A stretch of 64,000 nt of DNA from Burkholderia sp. 4M9327F10 (GTDB lineage Bacteria; Pseudomonadota; Gammaproteobacteria; Burkholderiales; Burkholderiaceae), in the NCBI RefSeq assembly GCF_005503145.1, contig NZ_SCNV01000019.1:1-64000 (forward strand). Reading direction: 5' to 3'. The position numbers and the translations under genes are program-made. Positions 35,802 through 47,600 of the stretch are shown here, piece by piece. The notes beneath the pieces were generated by a model that worked only from the letters and a program-made list of their open reading frames with translations, did not search any database and was not told the DNA's origin. How positions within the stretch are numbered: position 1 is the first letter of the stretch; each line of letters begins with the position of its first letter.

Positions 35802-38800
35802 CTAGGTGCGCGGCCCTTTCAGCAGGTGTTGCAGTTGTGCCCTCACGCTGTCGTGCAGCGCCGGATGATGCACGATACCGGTATGGCTTGCATCGATCGC
35901 GATGTCTTCGACACTGCCGCTCGTGTGCGCATGCCAGTCGCGCCCGCGGCCGGCTACGGTGTCGCGGGAGGCACGCCAGAAGGTGATCGGCACATCGAGG
36001 GACGGCAGCGTGTGGGCCATCCGCAGCCGGTAGTGCAGCGCGTCCAGTTGGGCCGCGCGCTCGAATAACGTACGCAGTTGCGCGCCATCCGCCTGCTCAT
36101 CAAGCCAGGCTGAAAGGCCGGTCTGCTGCTGGCCTTCGTCCGCAGCGGCATCGCCGGTATGCGTCGCGGTATCGAGCAGACCGAGAAAGTCGACCGCATG
36201 ACCGCGTGCGCGCAGCAGCGCGGCGACCGCTACCGCCAGCCGGCCGCCGAACGACCAGCCGAGCAGGCGAAACGGACCTTCGGCCTGGGCGTTGAGCACG
36301 CGTTCAACGCAGGCTTCGGCAAGGGCCTCAAAGCTGGCCGGCTGGTCTACATACGCGAGCTCGTCAGGGCCGCTCTCCCCGTCCGGCTCAGCCGCGAAAC
36401 CCGGCGAGCGCAGCGCCAGCACGGTAGCGGTACCTTGCAACGCGGCGGCCAGAAAGCGGTACTCACCGACCAGGCCGAAGCCAGGGTAGAAGCAGAACAA
36501 GGTCAACGGTGCGCCGCTGGCATTCAACGGCTGGAGGTCAACGTCGCCGTTCGGGCCGTATGGTGGGCACAGCAGCGCCTCCGTGTAGAAGCGCTGACGC
36601 CATAGTTCATACGCGCCGCGCTCTGCGGGATCGGCTGCCGGCGCGAGCGGTTGCGCGGCCATCGTCAGGCCGTCGAACCGGTGACGTCGTGGTGTTGCGC
36701 CAGGCCCGCCAGGCGCCGCGCCTGCACGGCCGCCCGGTTGCGTGATTTCGCTGCCGGAGCCGGCAAGCGGATTGCCGTGCTGAGCCAGGGTACGTACATG
36801 GCCATCGAACGCGTCGATCAAGCGGTTCAGCTGCGTTGCGCCGACCACGTCTTGCGCGACGCTCCATTCGAGTTTCAGGCAGCCGTCTGCGATAAGGCCA
36901 TTCAGATCCAGCACATGGCGTGGCCCCGCTGCGGCGCTTGCGCCGATGCCGTCGCCGCTGTCCTCCGGCGCGAACGTAAAGTAGCCTTCGCTAAGCCGCT
37001 CTTCGAAGCGGCCAAGATAGTTGAAGCCGATCGTCGTACGCGGCAAGGCATCCAGGACGGCGCGCGCCGATGCCGATCCTCCATAACGGAACAGGTTGAA
37101 ATGCATCCCTTCGGCAGGCACGCTGCGCAACAACGCGGCGATCTCGCGGCGCGTGGTTTCAATCTGCGCCGCGGCGCCCAGCCGCAACGGATATTGCGTC
37201 GTAAACCATCCCACCGTACGGCTCAGGTCCAGCCCAGGCGCGCATTCGCGGCGGCCGTGTCCTTCCAGCTCAACGATGACGGGCACCTGCGGCAAATGCT
37301 CGGCGCAGGCCTGCGCAAGTGCGGCCAGAAGAACTTCGTCGATCCGCGCGCCGGTGTCGGTCAACTGCCGCGTCGTCGCGGCGTCGAGTGTCCAGTTGCG
37401 ATGTTGCGTGTGCCGGGGAGCAGCGGGCGCTGCCTTTTCCACTGGGTTTGCGTTGAGCAAGTTTGTGTTCAGCGCGCTTATCGGCGCGCCCAGTTGCTTT
37501 TGCCACCAGGCAAGCTCGCTCAAATGCGCGGGCAGGCTCGCGTACTCCGCAAGCCGGCGGGTCCATTCGCCCCACGACGCGCCCACGCGCGGCAACAGCG
37601 TCTGCGTGCCGGAAACGCGGGCCGCCTCGTAAGCGCTCAGAAGATCGTCGAGCAGGATGCGCCACGACACGCCATCGATGACCAGATGGTGCACGACGAT
37701 CAGCAATCGTGCGCCATCCGGCGTGGGCATATACGCCGCGCGGAGCAAGCTGCCCGCGCCGGGATCGAGGCTGCCGTGCACACTGTCGGCAAGCGCTTCG
37801 ATCGACGCCGTCGGGTCGGCGGCGGCTCGCAGGTCCACGATGCGCAGTACCTCGGTTGCGCCGGCGGCCGCGCTTGCATCAGCGTCAATCGATGACTCAT
37901 CCGTGCTGACCGGCATAGCCGCTGGTGGCAAGATCGTTTGTATCCATTCACCGGTTTGCGGGTCGCGCCGGAAGCTCGCGCGCAACGCATCATGAGCGGC
38001 GAGCACAGCATAAAACGCGGCACGCAGCGCGTCGATGTCGAGCATTTCGGCGCTGCGCAGCAATACGGATTGATTCCACCGGGCCGGCGCGGTGGGATAG
38101 TGCTCGAAGAACCATTGCTGCATCGGCGCGAGCGGCACCTCCAACGGCACGCTCGCCACCGCTTCTTGCGCGGCCTCAGCCACACATGCCTCAGCCACCC
38201 GCGCCAGTCCGCGCACAGTGGGATGCTCGAATACCTGGCGCGGCGCGACGACCCAACCCGCGGCGCGCGCCTGGGCAATCACGCGCAGGCTCGAAATCGA
38301 ATCGCCGCCAAGCGTGAAGAAGTTATCGGTCACGCCGAAATCGTCACGCCCGAGCACCGTTTTCCAGACCGCCAGCAGCGTAGTTTCGACCGCGCCGGCC
38401 GGCGGCGTCGCGGCGTTCTCCAGCGCGTCGTCCGGTTCAGGGAGCGCGCGGCGGTCGAGCTTGCCGTTGGGCAGCGTCGGCAACGCATCGAGCGCAATGC
38501 ACAACGATGGCACATGCGAGCCTGGCAGCGTGCGCGCCAGTTCTTCGCGCACCGTCTCCGGATCGGCAGAACCGGTGAAATAAGCGACGAGGCGCTTGCG
38601 CTCCCCCTCCCCGCGCAATTCGACGACAGCCTCGCGGACCCGTGCAACGCGGCGCAGCGCGAACTCGATTTCCCCCAACTCGATGCGATGACCGCGCAGC
38701 TTCACCTGCTGATCGATCCGGCCCAGGAAATCGATGGCGCCGTCGGTGCGGGCGCGGCACAGATCGCCGCTGCGATAGACGCGCGAACCCGGCGCGCCAT

Positions 38801-41561
38801 ACGGATCGGGCACGAAACGCTCGGCGGTCAATCCAGGCCGCGCCAGATAGCCCCGCGCGAGCGTCGCGCCGCCGATGCATAGCTCACCTGGCGCGCCGTC
38901 CGGCGCCTGATTGCCGTCGAGATCGGCGACATACGCGTGGCGCGACGGATAGCAGCGGCCAATTGCGACGATCGCATGGTGCGCATCGTCGCGGCCCACC
39001 GGATGATGCAAGGCTGCCACCGTGGTCTCCGTCGGGCCGTACAGATTGTCGATGGCAACATGCGCGAGCGGGCCCTCGTACCAGCGCTGCAACGCATCGC
39101 CGGGCAGGGCTTCGCCGCCGACCGTGATTTGCCGCAAGGCGATATCGGTTGCCAGCGGCAGCGCGATGCGCCATTGCTGCCACAGCGCGGTTGGAATCCG
39201 CGCGAAGGTCACGCGTTCCTCGCACAACGTGCGGTTCAGCGAGGCGAGTTCCCAGGGCTGGGGGCCGCGCATCACAACCCGGCCACCCGCCATCAATGCC
39301 GGCAACAACTCGTGCAGCGCAACGTCAAAATTGATTGTCGACGATTGCAGTACGACATCCGACTCGACGATGCGATGGTCGTGCAGGAAGTCGTCCAGAT
39401 GCAGCGAAAGAGAGCGATGTGTAATCGCCACGCCCTTGGGCGTGCCCGTAGAGCCCGACGTGTAGATCACGTAGGCCAGCGAATCCGGATGCACGGTCCA
39501 TGTGGACAGGCCAGCTTGCGCGGAGATAGGCGCAGCAAGCGCGGCCGACGCGAGCACCGGTCGCAGCGGCGCCAGCAGGTCGCCACAGCCGCTGCGGGTT
39601 GTCTCATCGATCACCACGCGTGTCACGCCTGCGTCAGCGATCATTGCTTGCAGACGCGCTTGCGGATAGCCGGGATCGAGCGGCACAAACGCGCCACCTG
39701 CCTTGAAGGCGCCCAGCAGCGCTGCCGGCAGCGCCAGCGAACGTTCGAGCAGCAAGCCGACACGCTCACCGGCGGCGAGGCCGTCCGCGCGCAATGCCAG
39801 CGCAATCCGGTCAGCCCATGCGTCGAGCTCTGCGTAGGTCAACGTCTTGCCCTCACAGCACAACGCGACACGTGCAGGGCATTGCCGCGCACGCTCGGCA
39901 ATCCGCTCGTGCGCCGCGCTGAATGGCACGCCTGCGTTGCCTCTTTGGCTACCCTCTGCAATCGCCCGCAAGGCGTGACTTGCAAGGTCATCCACGAGGA
40001 CGCCGGCGCCACCGCTCGCGACCGCATTCACGCCATGCCGCACAGCCAGGTCGCCCACCTTGCGCTCCGGGTGCGCCGCGACCTGCTCGAGCAGGTCGAC
40101 GTAATCGTCGAGCATCCGTCGCGCCGTCGCCTCGACAAAGCGGTCGCACGAATAGGTCAGGGCAAGCTGCAAGGCGCCTCCGGGCCCACGATCCCGCACA
40201 TTCAACGCAAGATCGAAACGTGCGGTCGGCGCGACGTCGAGTATCGATTCGGCAGCAAGACCGCCGTCCCCGGCCGAGGCGAGCGGATTCGGCGCCGTAT
40301 CGACGGCTAGATCGAACATCACTTGAAACAGCGGCGAGCTGTCGAGATTGCGCTCGATAGCCAGCGCCTCGACGAGCCGCGAAAACGGCACATCCTGGTG
40401 GGCCTGCGCTTCGAGCACGCGCTCGTGCACGGTGCGCAGCAAGCCGTCGAATGGCTGGCTTCCTTCGAGGTCTGCCCGCACGATCAGCGTGTTGACGAAA
40501 AACCCCACGATCCCTTCCAGCTCCGTGCGCCCGCGCCCCGACGTGGGGACGCCGACCACGACCGTACGCTGGCTCGAATAACGGCACAGCAATACATCGA
40601 ACACCGTCAGCAGTACGGTGAAGAGCGTTGTGCGACGCGCGCGCGCAATGGCACGTAGCGGCTCGGCCAGCGCAGCGGGAACCGGCAGGCGGACAAGTCC
40701 GCCGTCGTGCGACCGGGTGGCGCGCGGCGGCACGTCGCGCGGCAGCGTCAGCGCGGCGGGCGCACCGTCGAGCCGCGTGCGCCAATACCCGATCTGCCGT
40801 TCTAGCAAATCGTTCGCGGCCCACTCGCGCTGCCACAATGCGACGTCGGTCAACTGCACCGGCAGCGCGGGAAGATCGCGCTCGCTGTGATAGAGCGCGA
40901 GCAGGTCACGAAACAGCACATCCATCGACCATGCATCGGCAACGATATGGTGAATCACGAACTGCAGGACCCGACACTCGTTGCCAGTCTCGAACAGTCC
41001 GACACGAAAAACCGGACCGTTGACGAGATCGAACGGTTCGCAAGCAAACTCGCGCAGAGCCTGCGCGAGCGATGCGCCATCATCGGCGAGCGTGCGCTGC
41101 ACGAAACCATAGCCGGCGTCAGGGGCCGGATATTGCGTGGGTATACCGTCTTGCGCATCGAAGCGCAGACGCAACGCTTCATGCCGCTCGATCAGCCGCT
41201 GCAGGGCACGTTGTAACGCGGCAAGCTCGAAGCGGCCCGACAGGCGCAGTGTATGGGTGATGTGGTAGCCCGCATGGTGCGGATCGAGACACCACAGGAA
41301 CCACAGCCGCTCCTGGGCGAACAGCAGCGGAAACCGGGCCGGCCGCGACGCGAGCGGCACCACCGGCAGCGAGTCCGCGTCGAGCCCCTGGGCCCGTGCC
41401 CGCGCACGAAACAACACGCGCTTGTCTTCGGGAAGCGCCGCGTACTGCTGGGCGAGCCGTAAGGCGTCGGGCCGGCGAGCCGCTGGCGACGGCGTAGCAG
41501 GTACATTGGCCGCGTCGGCTGTGGATAAGGGGTGCGCCGAAGGGCGATCCGTGACGTTCAT
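35802..41561 (-). CDS. NRPS D: terminal module 8, C-A(Z)-PCP-E-TE
   Basis: This 1919-residue synthetase has C8 (about 75-520), A8 (about 550-1035, pocket DVHRTGLVA) and PCP8 (GGDS near 1084). An epimerisation domain follows (about 1140-1580; HHLVIDGVSW near 1290, EGHGR near 1433), then a thioesterase (about 1650-1915; GWSFGG near 1769, DASHTG His). C8 is LCL-like, which suits an acceptor following Gly. Its catalytic motif is HHIVADA, with Ala in place of the usual Gly. The same A pocket code occurs in module 5 of NRPS C. The His and Arg in the pocket would suit an anionic side chain, so graminine is the leading candidate. The terminal TE should release the chain by hydrolysis or cyclisation. 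The gene follows NRPS C after 103 nt. Confidence 0.93.
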   Translation of the reverse strand: MNVTDRPSAHPLSTADAANVPATPSPAARRPDALRLAQQYAALPEDKRVLFRARARAQGLDADSLPVVPLASRPARFPLLFAQERLWFLWCLDPHHAGYHITHTLRLSGRFELAALQRALQRLIERHEALRLRFDAQDGIPTQYPAPDAGYGFVQRTLADDGASLAQALREFACEPFDLVNGPVFRVGLFETGNECRVLQFVIHHIVADAWSMDVLFRDLLALYHSERDLPALPVQLTDVALWQREWAANDLLERQIGYWRTRLDGAPAALTLPRDVPPRATRSHDGGLVRLPVPAALAEPLRAIARARRTTLFTVLLTVFDVLLCRYSSQRTVVVGVPTSGRGRTELEGIVGFFVNTLIVRADLEGSQPFDGLLRTVHERVLEAQAHQDVPFSRLVEALAIERNLDSSPLFQVMFDLAVDTAPNPLASAGDGGLAAESILDVAPTARFDLALNVRDRGPGGALQLALTYSCDRFVEATARRMLDDYVDLLEQVAAHPERKVGDLAVRHGVNAVASGGAGVLVDDLASHALRAIAEGSQRGNAGVPFSAAHERIAERARQCPARVALCCEGKTLTYAELDAWADRIALALRADGLAAGERVGLLLERSLALPAALLGAFKAGGAFVPLDPGYPQARLQAMIADAGVTRVVIDETTRSGCGDLLAPLRPVLASAALAAPISAQAGLSTWTVHPDSLAYVIYTSGSTGTPKGVAITHRSLSLHLDDFLHDHRIVESDVVLQSSTINFDVALHELLPALMAGGRVVMRGPQPWELASLNRTLCEERVTFARIPTALWQQWRIALPLATDIALRQITVGGEALPGDALQRWYEGPLAHVAIDNLYGPTETTVAALHHPVGRDDAHHAIVAIGRCYPSRHAYVADLDGNQAPDGAPGELCIGGATLARGYLARPGLTAERFVPDPYGAPGSRVYRSGDLCRARTDGAIDFLGRIDQQVKLRGHRIELGEIEFALRRVARVREAVVELRGEGERKRLVAYFTGSADPETVREELARTLPGSHVPSLCIALDALPTLPNGKLDRRALPEPDDALENAATPPAGAVETTLLAVWKTVLGRDDFGVTDNFFTLGGDSISSLRVIAQARAAGWVVAPRQVFEHPTVRGLARVAEACVAEAAQEAVASVPLEVPLAPMQQWFFEHYPTAPARWNQSVLLRSAEMLDIDALRAAFYAVLAAHDALRASFRRDPQTGEWIQTILPPAAMPVSTDESSIDADASAAAGATEVLRIVDLRAAADPTASIEALADSVHGSLDPGAGSLLRAAYMPTPDGARLLIVVHHLVIDGVSWRILLDDLLSAYEAARVSGTQTLLPRVGASWGEWTRRLAEYASLPAHLSELAWWQKQLGAPISALNTNLLNANPVEKAAPAAPRHTQHRNWTLDAATTRQLTDTGARIDEVLLAALAQACAEHLPQVPVIVELEGHGRRECAPGLDLSRTVGWFTTQYPLRLGAAAQIETTRREIAALLRSVPAEGMHFNLFRYGGSASARAVLDALPRTTIGFNYLGRFEERLSEGYFTFAPEDSGDGIGASAAAGPRHVLDLNGLIADGCLKLEWSVAQDVVGATQLNRLIDAFDGHVRTLAQHGNPLAGSGSEITQPGGRAGAAPGGPGATPRRHRFDGLTMAAQPLAPAADPAERGAYELWRQRFYTEALLCPPYGPNGDVDLQPLNASGAPLTLFCFYPGFGLVGEYRFLAAALQGTATVLALRSPGFAAEPDGESGPDELAYVDQPASFEALAEACVERVLNAQAEGPFRLLGWSFGGRLAVAVAALLRARGHAVDFLGLLDTATHTGDAAADEGQQQTGLSAWLDEQADGAQLRTLFERAAQLDALHYRLRMAHTLPSLDVPITFWRASRDTVAGRGRDWHAHTSGSVEDIAIDASHTGIVHHPALHDSVRAQLQHLLKGPRT

Positions 41562-41664
41562 CGTGTCCTGTTTATCTGCAAATGCTACGAGGTCTGCGGG
41601 ATGTGCAAACAGGCCTGAGCGAGCGGCGCGCAGGCGAGGTTCGCAACAAGCAAGACCCGCCCGT

Positions 41665-44600
41665 TCATAACGAATCCATCAGATCCTGCAACGCATCAAG
41701 CGCGTTTGACGCCTCATCTGCGTTGGCGCCTGCACGGTCCAGTTGTTCGGCCAGCTCGGCCAGCGCCGGATGCGCGAAAAGCAGCCCCAGTTCGATCTTC
41801 CGGCCCAGCGCCTCACCCAGGCGCGCCGCAACCCGTACGGCCAGCAGCGAATGGCCACCCAATGCAAAGAAATCGTCGTCGAGCCCGATCTGGGATGCCC
41901 CCAGCACCTCGGCCCAGATCGCGCACAGCATGACCTCGGTGGGCGTCACCGGCGGCCGGTACACGCCCGGCGCAGCGGAACCCAACAACGGCAACGCCTT
42001 CCGGTTGAGCTTGCCATTCGACGTCAGCGGCAACGCTTCGAGCCGCGCAATCTGAGCAGGCACCTGCTGCGCCGGCAGACGGCTTGCGAGCACCGCGCGC
42101 AACGCGGCCACGTCGGCTTCGCCGGTAATGAATGCAACCAGCCTGCGTGCCGTGCCCTCGCCCTGGATCTGGCAAACCGCGTCGGTCACGCCGTCGAGCG
42201 TGCGCAAGGCGGCTTCGGTTTCGCCCAGCTCGATGCGGAAACCGCGCAGCTTCACCTGCTGATCGGCGCGGCCGAGATAGTCGAGCTGTCCGTCGCGGCG
42301 CACCCGGCACAGGTCGCCCGTGCGGTACAGACGAGCACCCGGCGCGCCGGACGGGTCCGGCACGAAGCGCTCGGCCGTGAGGCCGGCGCGCCGCGTGTAG
42401 CCACGCGCGAGATTGGCGCCGCCGATGCACAGCTCACCAATGCCATTGTCCGGCACCGGATTGCCATCGGCGTCGAGCACCAGCAACGTCGTATGTTCGA
42501 GCGGTGCACCCAGGGTGATCGCTGCGCCGGCTTCGTCGAGCCGTGCGGCGCTCGACCAGATCGTCGTCTCGGTCGGGCCGTACAGGTTCCATAGCTGCAC
42601 GCCACGCGTCTGCAGCGCGTCGGCGAGATCCACCGGCAGCGCTTCGCCGCCGCACAGGGCGCGCAGCGGCTTGCCTGTGTCGCGCGGACCTTGCCAGCCG
42701 CCGTCGAGCAGAACGCGCCAACCCATCGGCGTCGCCTGCATCACGCTTGCATGCGACGCGTCGACGAGCGCCGCGAGACGCCGCCCGTCGGCGACCGTCT
42801 CGCGTGTCGCCAGTTCGATCGTTGCGCCTGCAAGCAAGGAGAGATACAGCTCAAGCGCGGCGATATCGAACGATAGCGTTGTAACGGCAAGCCAGACGTC
42901 GTCGGCGCCCAGACTGAGACGGGCCTGCATGCTGTCGAGAAAGCGCGTCAGTGCGGCGTGCGGTATCGCGACACCCTTTGGCTTGCCCGTCGAGCCGGAG
43001 GTATAGATCACGTAGGCAAGCTGATCTTCGCGAACCGGTGTGAGCGGCAGGGCGGGTAAGGCATCAGCAGCGGCGGTGTTCCGGTCTGCGTCGTCGAAGT
43101 CGCGATCGACATCGACCAACACGTGATCCCCCGCGATCTCCGCGAGCCGCTCGCGTCCCGCTGCATCGACAAGCGTACAGGCGAGCAACGCATCGTCGAT
43201 CATGCCGCCGAGGTGCGTGAGCGGATAAGACGGATCCAGCGGCACGTACGCGGCGCCCGTTTTCAGTACGGCGAGCACGGCCACCATCATCTGCGGCGAG
43301 CGCGACACGCATATCCCCACGCGCGCTTCCGTGCTCACGCCACGACGAAGCAGGTGCTGCGCGAGCCGGGTGGCGCGCTCTTCCAGTTGACGGTAGCTTA
43401 GCGTCGCGCCGTCGCAGCGCAACGCGATCGCATCGGGAGAACGGTGCGCCTGTGCCGCGATGCGTGCATGCACCGGCGTGAAACAGGCTGTGGGCGCGGC
43501 GGGTTCGCTTGCCCCCCGCTGCGCGACAGGCCGCGCCTCAAGCGCAAAGTCACGCAGCCGCAGGACACGCGAAGCATCCTCTTGCGCCAGTTGCGTGAGC
43601 AACCCGACATAGTCGCGCAACAGACGCTCGACCGTCGCCCGGTCGAACAGGTCTGTCGCATAGCTGAAGGACAGGCCAAGGCGCTCGGCAATCGACACGT
43701 TGAGCGTCAGATCGAACTGCGCCGCTGTGCGTTGCCCGCCTAGCGGCTGCAATCGCAACGCCGCGGCAGCATGCCGATCGAGCGGGGCGGCCGGCACGTC
43801 GAGATTGAACATCGCCTGGAAAAGCGGTGTGTGATTGGCGGCGCGCGCCGGCTGCAGTGCGTCGACGATCTGCGCAAACGGCACGTCCTGATTGGACTGC
43901 GCTTCGAGCACCCGTTGTTTCACTTGCATGAGCAGATCATCGAACGGCAGCGCGCCTGCAAGGTCTGCGCGAATGACCGCTGTATTGACGAAGAAACCGA
44001 TGAGCGGCTCGATTTCCAGTTGCTCGCGACCCGACAGCGGAATGCCCACGCGAATATCGCGCTGGCCACCATAGCGATGCAGCAATGTATGGAATGCCGC
44101 GAGCAGTGTCATGAACAGCGTCGCGTCGCGACGACGGGCGAAACCCTGCAGCGCGTCGGCGAGCGTCTGATCCAGAACGCCTTCGACCTGCTCGCCATGC
44201 GCACTGCGCAGCGCAGGACGCGGACGGTCCGCGGGCAGCTCGAGCACGGGCTGTTCGTCGCCAAGGCGCGTGCGCCAGTAATCGAGCTGTCGCTCGAGCG
44301 CGACCGTGTCTAGCGTCTCGCGCTGCCACACAGCGAAGTCCGCGTACTGCACCGGCAGCGGCGTGAATATCGGCGCACGGCCGGCGCGATGTGCTGCGTA
44401 CGCCGTCAACAATTCGTCAATCAGCAGATTCATCGACCAGCCATCGGCGGCGATGTGGTGCACCACGAGGCCGAATACGTGTGAACCGTCACCGAGGCTC
44501 GCCAGTTGCGCGCGCAACACGGGCCCATGCTGCAGATCGAACGCCCTTGCCGAGCCGTCGCGCAACCAGGCAGCGAGCGTCGGGTCAGCCGCGTCGCTCA

Positions 44601-47600
44601 CGTCGGGAAATGCCGCTTCGGACCATTCGCACACAAGGCCCTCATCGACGATCAGCCAGGGCGCACCGTCGCGCTCTTCAAACCGGCTGTGCAGCATCTC
44701 ATGGCGGCGCACCACACGGTCGAGCGCGCTGCGCAACGCGGCCACATCGAGTTCGCCCTCTACCTTCACCGCCAGCGACAGGTGGTAGGCCGGATTGTCG
44801 GGCGCCAGGCGCCAGAGGAACCACAGGCGCTCCTGTCCGTGGGTCGGCCGCGTCTCGCGACGCCGCAAGCGGCGCACCGGTTGCAGGCCACGCGCATCTC
44901 CAGGTTCGCGGGCGTCATCATCCAGCGCGGCGGCGAGCGACCCCAGCACCGGATGCTCGAACAGCGTGCGCAGCGGGATCTCACGGCCGAGCGCACGTTG
45001 CAGGCGTGCCGCCACCTGCAATGCGAGCAGCGAGTGCCCGCCGAGCGCGAAGAAATTGTCTCGCGCACCCACCCGCTCGGCACCGAGAATCGTTTGCCAG
45101 ATTTCGGCCAGCATGACTTCGAGCGCCGTTTCCGGTGCGACGTAATCCGTATTATTTTCATCTACATCCGGCAACGCCTTGCGATCGAGCTTCCCGTTCG
45201 GCAGCGCGGGCAGCGCCGCCAGCGGCATGATTGCCGAGGGCACCATATAAGCCGGCAGCGTGCGCGCCAGCGCCTCGCGCAGTGCGTTTCCATCGAGCGC
45301 GCCGGCGCCCGCTGCGGGAACCGCATAACCCAGCAGGCGCTTCGCTTCGTGATCGCCGCGCACGACCACCACCGCCTCCGCCACGTCAGGCTGCGCACAC
45401 AAGGCACGTTCGATCTCACCCAACTCGATCCGGTAGCCGCGTATCTTCACCTGATCGTCCAGCCGGCCGAGATACGCCACGTTGCCGTCCGCGAGCCAGC
45501 GGCATAGATCGCCGGTCCGATAGAGACGCGCACCGGGCGGCCCGGAAGGATCGGGTACAAAGCGCTCCGCGGTCTGTGCGGCGCGGCCGAGATAGCCGCG
45601 CGCAAGCGTTGCCCCGCCGATGCACAGTTCGCCCAGCCCGCCCTCGGGCGCGGCTTCGCCATCGGCATCGAGAATCTGATAGGTTCGCGACGCCCACGGC
45701 AGCCCGACGGGCACCGCTGTGCACACCGCATCCTCCGCCGTGACCGGCTGGCTCGAGGCCGTTACGGTCGTCTCAGTCGGACCATAGGTGTTGATCAATG
45801 GAATATCCGCGAGCGGGCCGGCAAACCATTGCGCGACCGCGATGCCAGGCAACGCTTCACCGCCGACGGTGACCCGGCGCAGCGCCAGTCCGGCGGTGTC
45901 GTCAGGCAGTTGCTGCACCCATTGTTTCCAGTACCCGGTCGGCAAGTCCGCTACCGTGACGCGGCGCTCCCGCAGCAAACGGGTGAATTCAGCGCCGCTC
46001 CACAACGCGGGGCCACGCAACTCGAGCGACGCCCCCACAGCCAGCGAGGCAAAGATATGTTCAACCGCTCCGTCGAAATTGACGGTCGCAAACTGCAATG
46101 CCCGGTCCGCCGCGCACAAACCGTTCTCCGCGATAAAGTCGTCCAGATGCAGGCTCAGTGCACCGTGGCTGACGGCGACGCCCTTGGGCTTGCCGGTGGA
46201 GCCGGAGGTATAGATCACATACGCGAGTTGCGCCGGGTACGGCAGGCTGCCGGAATCATGGTCCGGCTCCGCGCCGACCTGGTCGACGCGAACCTCCGGG
46301 CAGCCGGCCGACACCAGCAGTTCTGCATGCGCGGCGTGCGTGATTGCGTCGGTCACCAGCGCCGTCAGTTGCGCGTCCTCGATCATGTCGCGCAGCCGCT
46401 CGTGCGGATAACCTGGATCGAGCGGTACATACGCGCCGCCCGTCTTCATCACGCCCAGTAGCGCGGCGATCAGGGCGGGCGAACGCTCGACGCACACCCC
46501 CACGCGCGCTTCACGCGTGACGCCCATCCCAGTGAGGCGATGGGCGACGCGGTTGGCCCACTGGTTCAGTTCGAAATAGCTCAGCGTCGCGCCGTCGCAA
46601 TGCACGGCGAGCGCATCGGGATGCTGTTGCACGGCCGCCTCGAAGCGTGCGACGAACGGACGATAGGCATGGGCGGCAGCGCCACACGCTGTGCCGCTCA
46701 GTGCATTGCGCCCGCCCACCCGCAACGCGGCAAGCGGCGTGGCCTCGCTCTGGGCGCGCGCCAATTGTGCCAGCAGGTTCACATAGGCACGCTGCACGGC
46801 GGTGAGCGTCGCCTCCGGGATAAGTCCCGCGTCCCAGCTCCACTCCAGCACAATGCGCTCGCCGGGCACGATACCCAGCGTCAGCGGATAGTGGGTGCGC
46901 TCGAACGACTCGGATGACGCCACGTTCAGGCCGAGCGAACCGTCGTTCAGCTCCCGGTCGACCGGGAAATTTTCGAACACCAGCAGCGAGTCGAACAGCG
47001 TGCCGAAGCCGGGTCCAGCCCACTGCTGAATCGACGGCAACGGCGCATGGCCGGCCTGGCGCAGCTCGACGTTGTAGGTCTGCAAATTTCGCAGCCAGTC
47101 GGCGACAGAGCCGTGCGCCGGCACGTCGACCCACAGCGGCAAGCTGTTGATGAATAGCCCCTGGATTGCAGCCGCCCCCGGGAGCTCGGCAGGACGCCCT
47201 GCCACGGTCACGCCGAACGCAACCTGGCGGCGATTGCCGTAGCGCGCGAGCAGCAGCGCCCACGCGCCCTGAATCAACGTATTGAGCGTTACGCCATAGG
47301 CTTGCGCGCTCTGTGCGAGCGCAGCGGCCAGCGCGGCGTCGAGCGTCTGCTCGCGATGGCCGAACGCAGCGCCTGTCGCCGCGTCACGCGACGCACGCAC
47401 CCGCGGCGTCGACGGCACGCTGTCCAGCAGCAGCGCGGGCCGGTCGACGCGCGCCAGCCGGTCACGCCACCATGCCCCCGCATCCGGTTGCTCGCTCAAC
47501 CATTCGAGGTACGAGCGGTACGGCACCACTGGATCGAGTGCAGGTGTCTCGCCGCGGCTCGCGGCTTTATAGACGCGGCTTAGTTCGCTCAGCAGTTGCG

